A stretch of DNA of 23,820 bases from Wenzhouxiangella sp. (GTDB lineage Bacteria; Pseudomonadota; Gammaproteobacteria; Xanthomonadales; Wenzhouxiangellaceae), in assembly GCA_007119095.1 (NCBI GenBank), contig SKQI01000031.1, positions 1 through 23,820 of the forward strand, given 5' to 3'. The notes under the pieces were generated by a model, which did no database searches, had not been told where the DNA came from, and worked only from the letters and a program-made list of their open reading frames with translations. Positions 22,748 through 23,820 of the stretch are shown here, piece by piece. Position 1 is the first letter of the stretch, and every line of letters begins with the position of its first letter. The position numbers and the translations under genes were made by a program.

Positions 22748-23227
22748 ATGTCCGAAAGTGAAATTCGAAGTGTGATGGTGCCGCTTTCCGGTACCCACAT
22801 CCTGATACCCAACGCAACGGTTGCCGAAGTGGTCGGCTACAGCGACCCGGAGGCAGTGCCGGGAGCGCCGGAGTGGTTGCTGGGCACGTTTCTCTGGCGC
22901 GGTTGGCAAGTGCCGTTAATCAGCTACTCATTGCTGACCGAGCAAGCGGAAAAGGAATCCACCTCTGGTGCGCGGCTTTGTATCACCAAGTCGATGATCA
23001 ACAATGAGCGCATGCCTTATATCGCGATTCTGGCCCAGGGTTTCCCCCGTCTGACGACCGTTACCGAAGACAATCTGACCGAAGTGCCCAGCGATTCGAA
23101 GCCAATCGCGGTGGCCGGGCGGGTGATTGTCGAGAGTACCGAGGCCATCGTGCCTGACCTGGACCGCCTCGGCCACCTGGTCGCCCACGCGGCCTTTGGC
23201 GCGCTGCCGCTGACCGGCGGTAGGTAA
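22748..23227 (+). CDS. chpC: CheW-like protein, ChpC type
   Basis: A 159-residue CheW-domain protein ending the Pil-Chp cluster. RSVMVPLSGTHILIPNATVAEVVGY opens the domain; PGAPEWLLGTFLWRGWQVPLISY is the equivalent of the ligand loop in PilI; PYIAILAQGFPRL and PIAVAGRVIVESTEAIVPDLDRL follow. It starts 6 nt after the chpA stop, with AAGGA overlapping the chpA end, so it is co-transcribed. In P. aeruginosa ChpC is a second CheW that may link other receptors to ChpA; chpB, normally between them, is absent. The symbol rests on position and domain. Confidence 0.85.
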   Translation: MSESEIRSVMVPLSGTHILIPNATVAEVVGYSDPEAVPGAPEWLLGTFLWRGWQVPLISYSLLTEQAEKESTSGARLCITKSMINNERMPYIAILAQGFPRLTTVTEDNLTEVPSDSKPIAVAGRVIVESTEAIVPDLDRLGHLVAHAAFGALPLTGGR

Positions 23228-23244
23228 CAAATTTCTTTGGCAAA

Positions 23245-23269
23245 GCCGCAAAGGAGAATCCTTTGCGGC
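23245..23269. terminator. Perfect 11-bp hairpin between convergent chpC and accC
   Basis: GCCGCAAAGGA (23245-23255) and TCCTTTGCGGC (23259-23269) are exact inverted repeats around a GAA loop. It lies 17 nt after the chpC stop and 12 nt after the accC stop, so it can act on both transcripts. There is no long U tract on either side; the minus-strand transcript continues with TTTG. Function as a bidirectional terminator or transcript-end stabiliser is inferred. Confidence 0.6.
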
Positions 23270-23281
23270 CGTAGTGCGGTG

Positions 23282-23820
23282 TCAGCTACTGTTCTTGAGC
23301 AGCTTTTCCAGGTAGTGGATATTGGTTCCGCCTTCCAAAAAGCCTGAATCGCGCAGCAGGCGCTGATGCAGGCTTGTATTGTTGACGACGCCTCGCAGGA
23401 CGACCTCATCAAGCGCAACGCGCATGCGCGCAATGGCTGCCTCGCGGGTCTCCCCGTGGGCGATCAGCTTGCCGATCATCGAATCGTAGTTCGGCGGAAT
23501 TCGGTAACCATCGTAGATATGTGAATCAACCCGGATGCCTGGTCCGCCCGGCGCATGAAAGGCCGCCACGGTTCCCGGCTGCGGAATGAATTTTTCCGGA
23601 TCCTCGGCATTGATCCGGCACTCGATCGCATGGCCGGTCAGGATCACGTCTTCCTGGCTGAACGGCAGCGGCTCGCCGGCTGCGACCAGGATCTGGGCAC
23701 GGATCAGGTCGATGCCAGTGACACATTCAGTGACTGGATGCTCGACCTGGATCCGGGTATTCATCTCGATAAAGTAGAACTCGCCGTTCTCGTACAGGAA
23801 CTCGAAAGTGCCCGCGCCCA
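23282..23820 (-). CDS. accC: Biotin carboxylase subunit of acetyl-CoA carboxylase, 5' part outside window
   Basis: ATP-dependent carboxylation of biotin on AccB for fatty-acid synthesis. The frame runs off the right edge and only the C-terminal 178 or so residues (of about 450) are present. FEFLYENGEFYFIEMN continues into NTRIQVEHPVTE, the catalytic Glu/Asn/Arg segment, followed by GHAIECRINAEDP, GPGIRVDSHIYDGYRIPPNYDSMIGKLI and the C-terminal helix region ending KLLKNSS. The internal Met at 23764 belongs to the EMNTRIQVEH motif and is not the start. It converges on chpC across the hairpin at 23245-23269. Confidence 0.96.
   Translation of the reverse strand, partial: GAGTFEFLYENGEFYFIEMNTRIQVEHPVTECVTGIDLIRAQILVAAGEPLPFSQEDVILTGHAIECRINAEDPEKFIPQPGTVAAFHAPGGPGIRVDSHIYDGYRIPPNYDSMIGKLIAHGETREAAIARMRVALDEVVLRGVVNNTSLHQRLLRDSGFLEGGTNIHYLEKLLKNSS

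Overview
The window is a compact, GC-rich (roughly 60% by eye) chromosomal segment from a gammaproteobacterium. The order gshB-tonB-algH-ruvX-pyrB, divergent from pilG and the other Pil-Chp genes, matches the Pseudomonas aeruginosa layout (PA0402 to PA0415). The reduced pilG-pilI-pilJ-chpA(pilL)-chpC arrangement is closer to Xanthomonadales such as Xylella. An environmental Xanthomonadales/Wenzhouxiangella-like bacterium is my best guess; there is no rRNA gene to confirm it. I saw no tRNA, rRNA, CRISPR array, transposase or prophage gene.

Region 1 (1-2903, minus strand): mnmC (wobble-uridine tRNA modification), a 98-residue coiled-coil protein and the 5' part of hemB (haem synthesis). Between mnmC and the coiled-coil gene lies a C4/G4 tandem repeat with five G4 tracts on the transcribed-sense strand, a strong G-quadruplex candidate. 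Region 2 (2990-3882, plus): a MerC-domain membrane protein behind a possible Zur-type operator, then gcvH. Region 3 (3911-7107, minus): glnE coupled to nfi (endonuclease V). Region 4 (7108-7441): a gene-free, MITE-like nested-palindrome element made of 28-bp ACCGAAGACACCGAA-type repeats and long inner inverted repeats.

Region 5 (7442-12987, minus): a tightly overlapping operon gshB > tonB > algH > ruvX > pyrB > amidoligase (PF12224-like) > class I glutamine amidotransferase/C26 hydrolase. Five of its six junctions are 4- or 8-nt start/stop overlaps. The last two genes lie downstream of pyrB, where P. aeruginosa has pyrC', and pyrR is also missing between ruvX and pyrB. The amidoligase/amidotransferase pair is the least characterised potential pathway here, and its amidotransferase has an unusual hydrophobic insertion.

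Region 6 (13231-23227, plus): a type IV pilus chemosensory (Pil-Chp) cluster: PilG response regulator, PilI CheW-like adaptor, PilJ chemoreceptor, a 2049-residue ChpA/PilL hybrid histidine kinase and a ChpC-like CheW protein. PilH, the methyltransferase PilK and the methylesterase ChpB are absent from the cluster, so local receptor adaptation appears reduced. ChpA has three clear Hpt domains joined by two very long Asp/Glu-rich linkers. Region 7 (23245-23820): a perfect hairpin between the convergent chpC and accC genes, then the C-terminal part of accC (biotin carboxylase), cut by the window edge.
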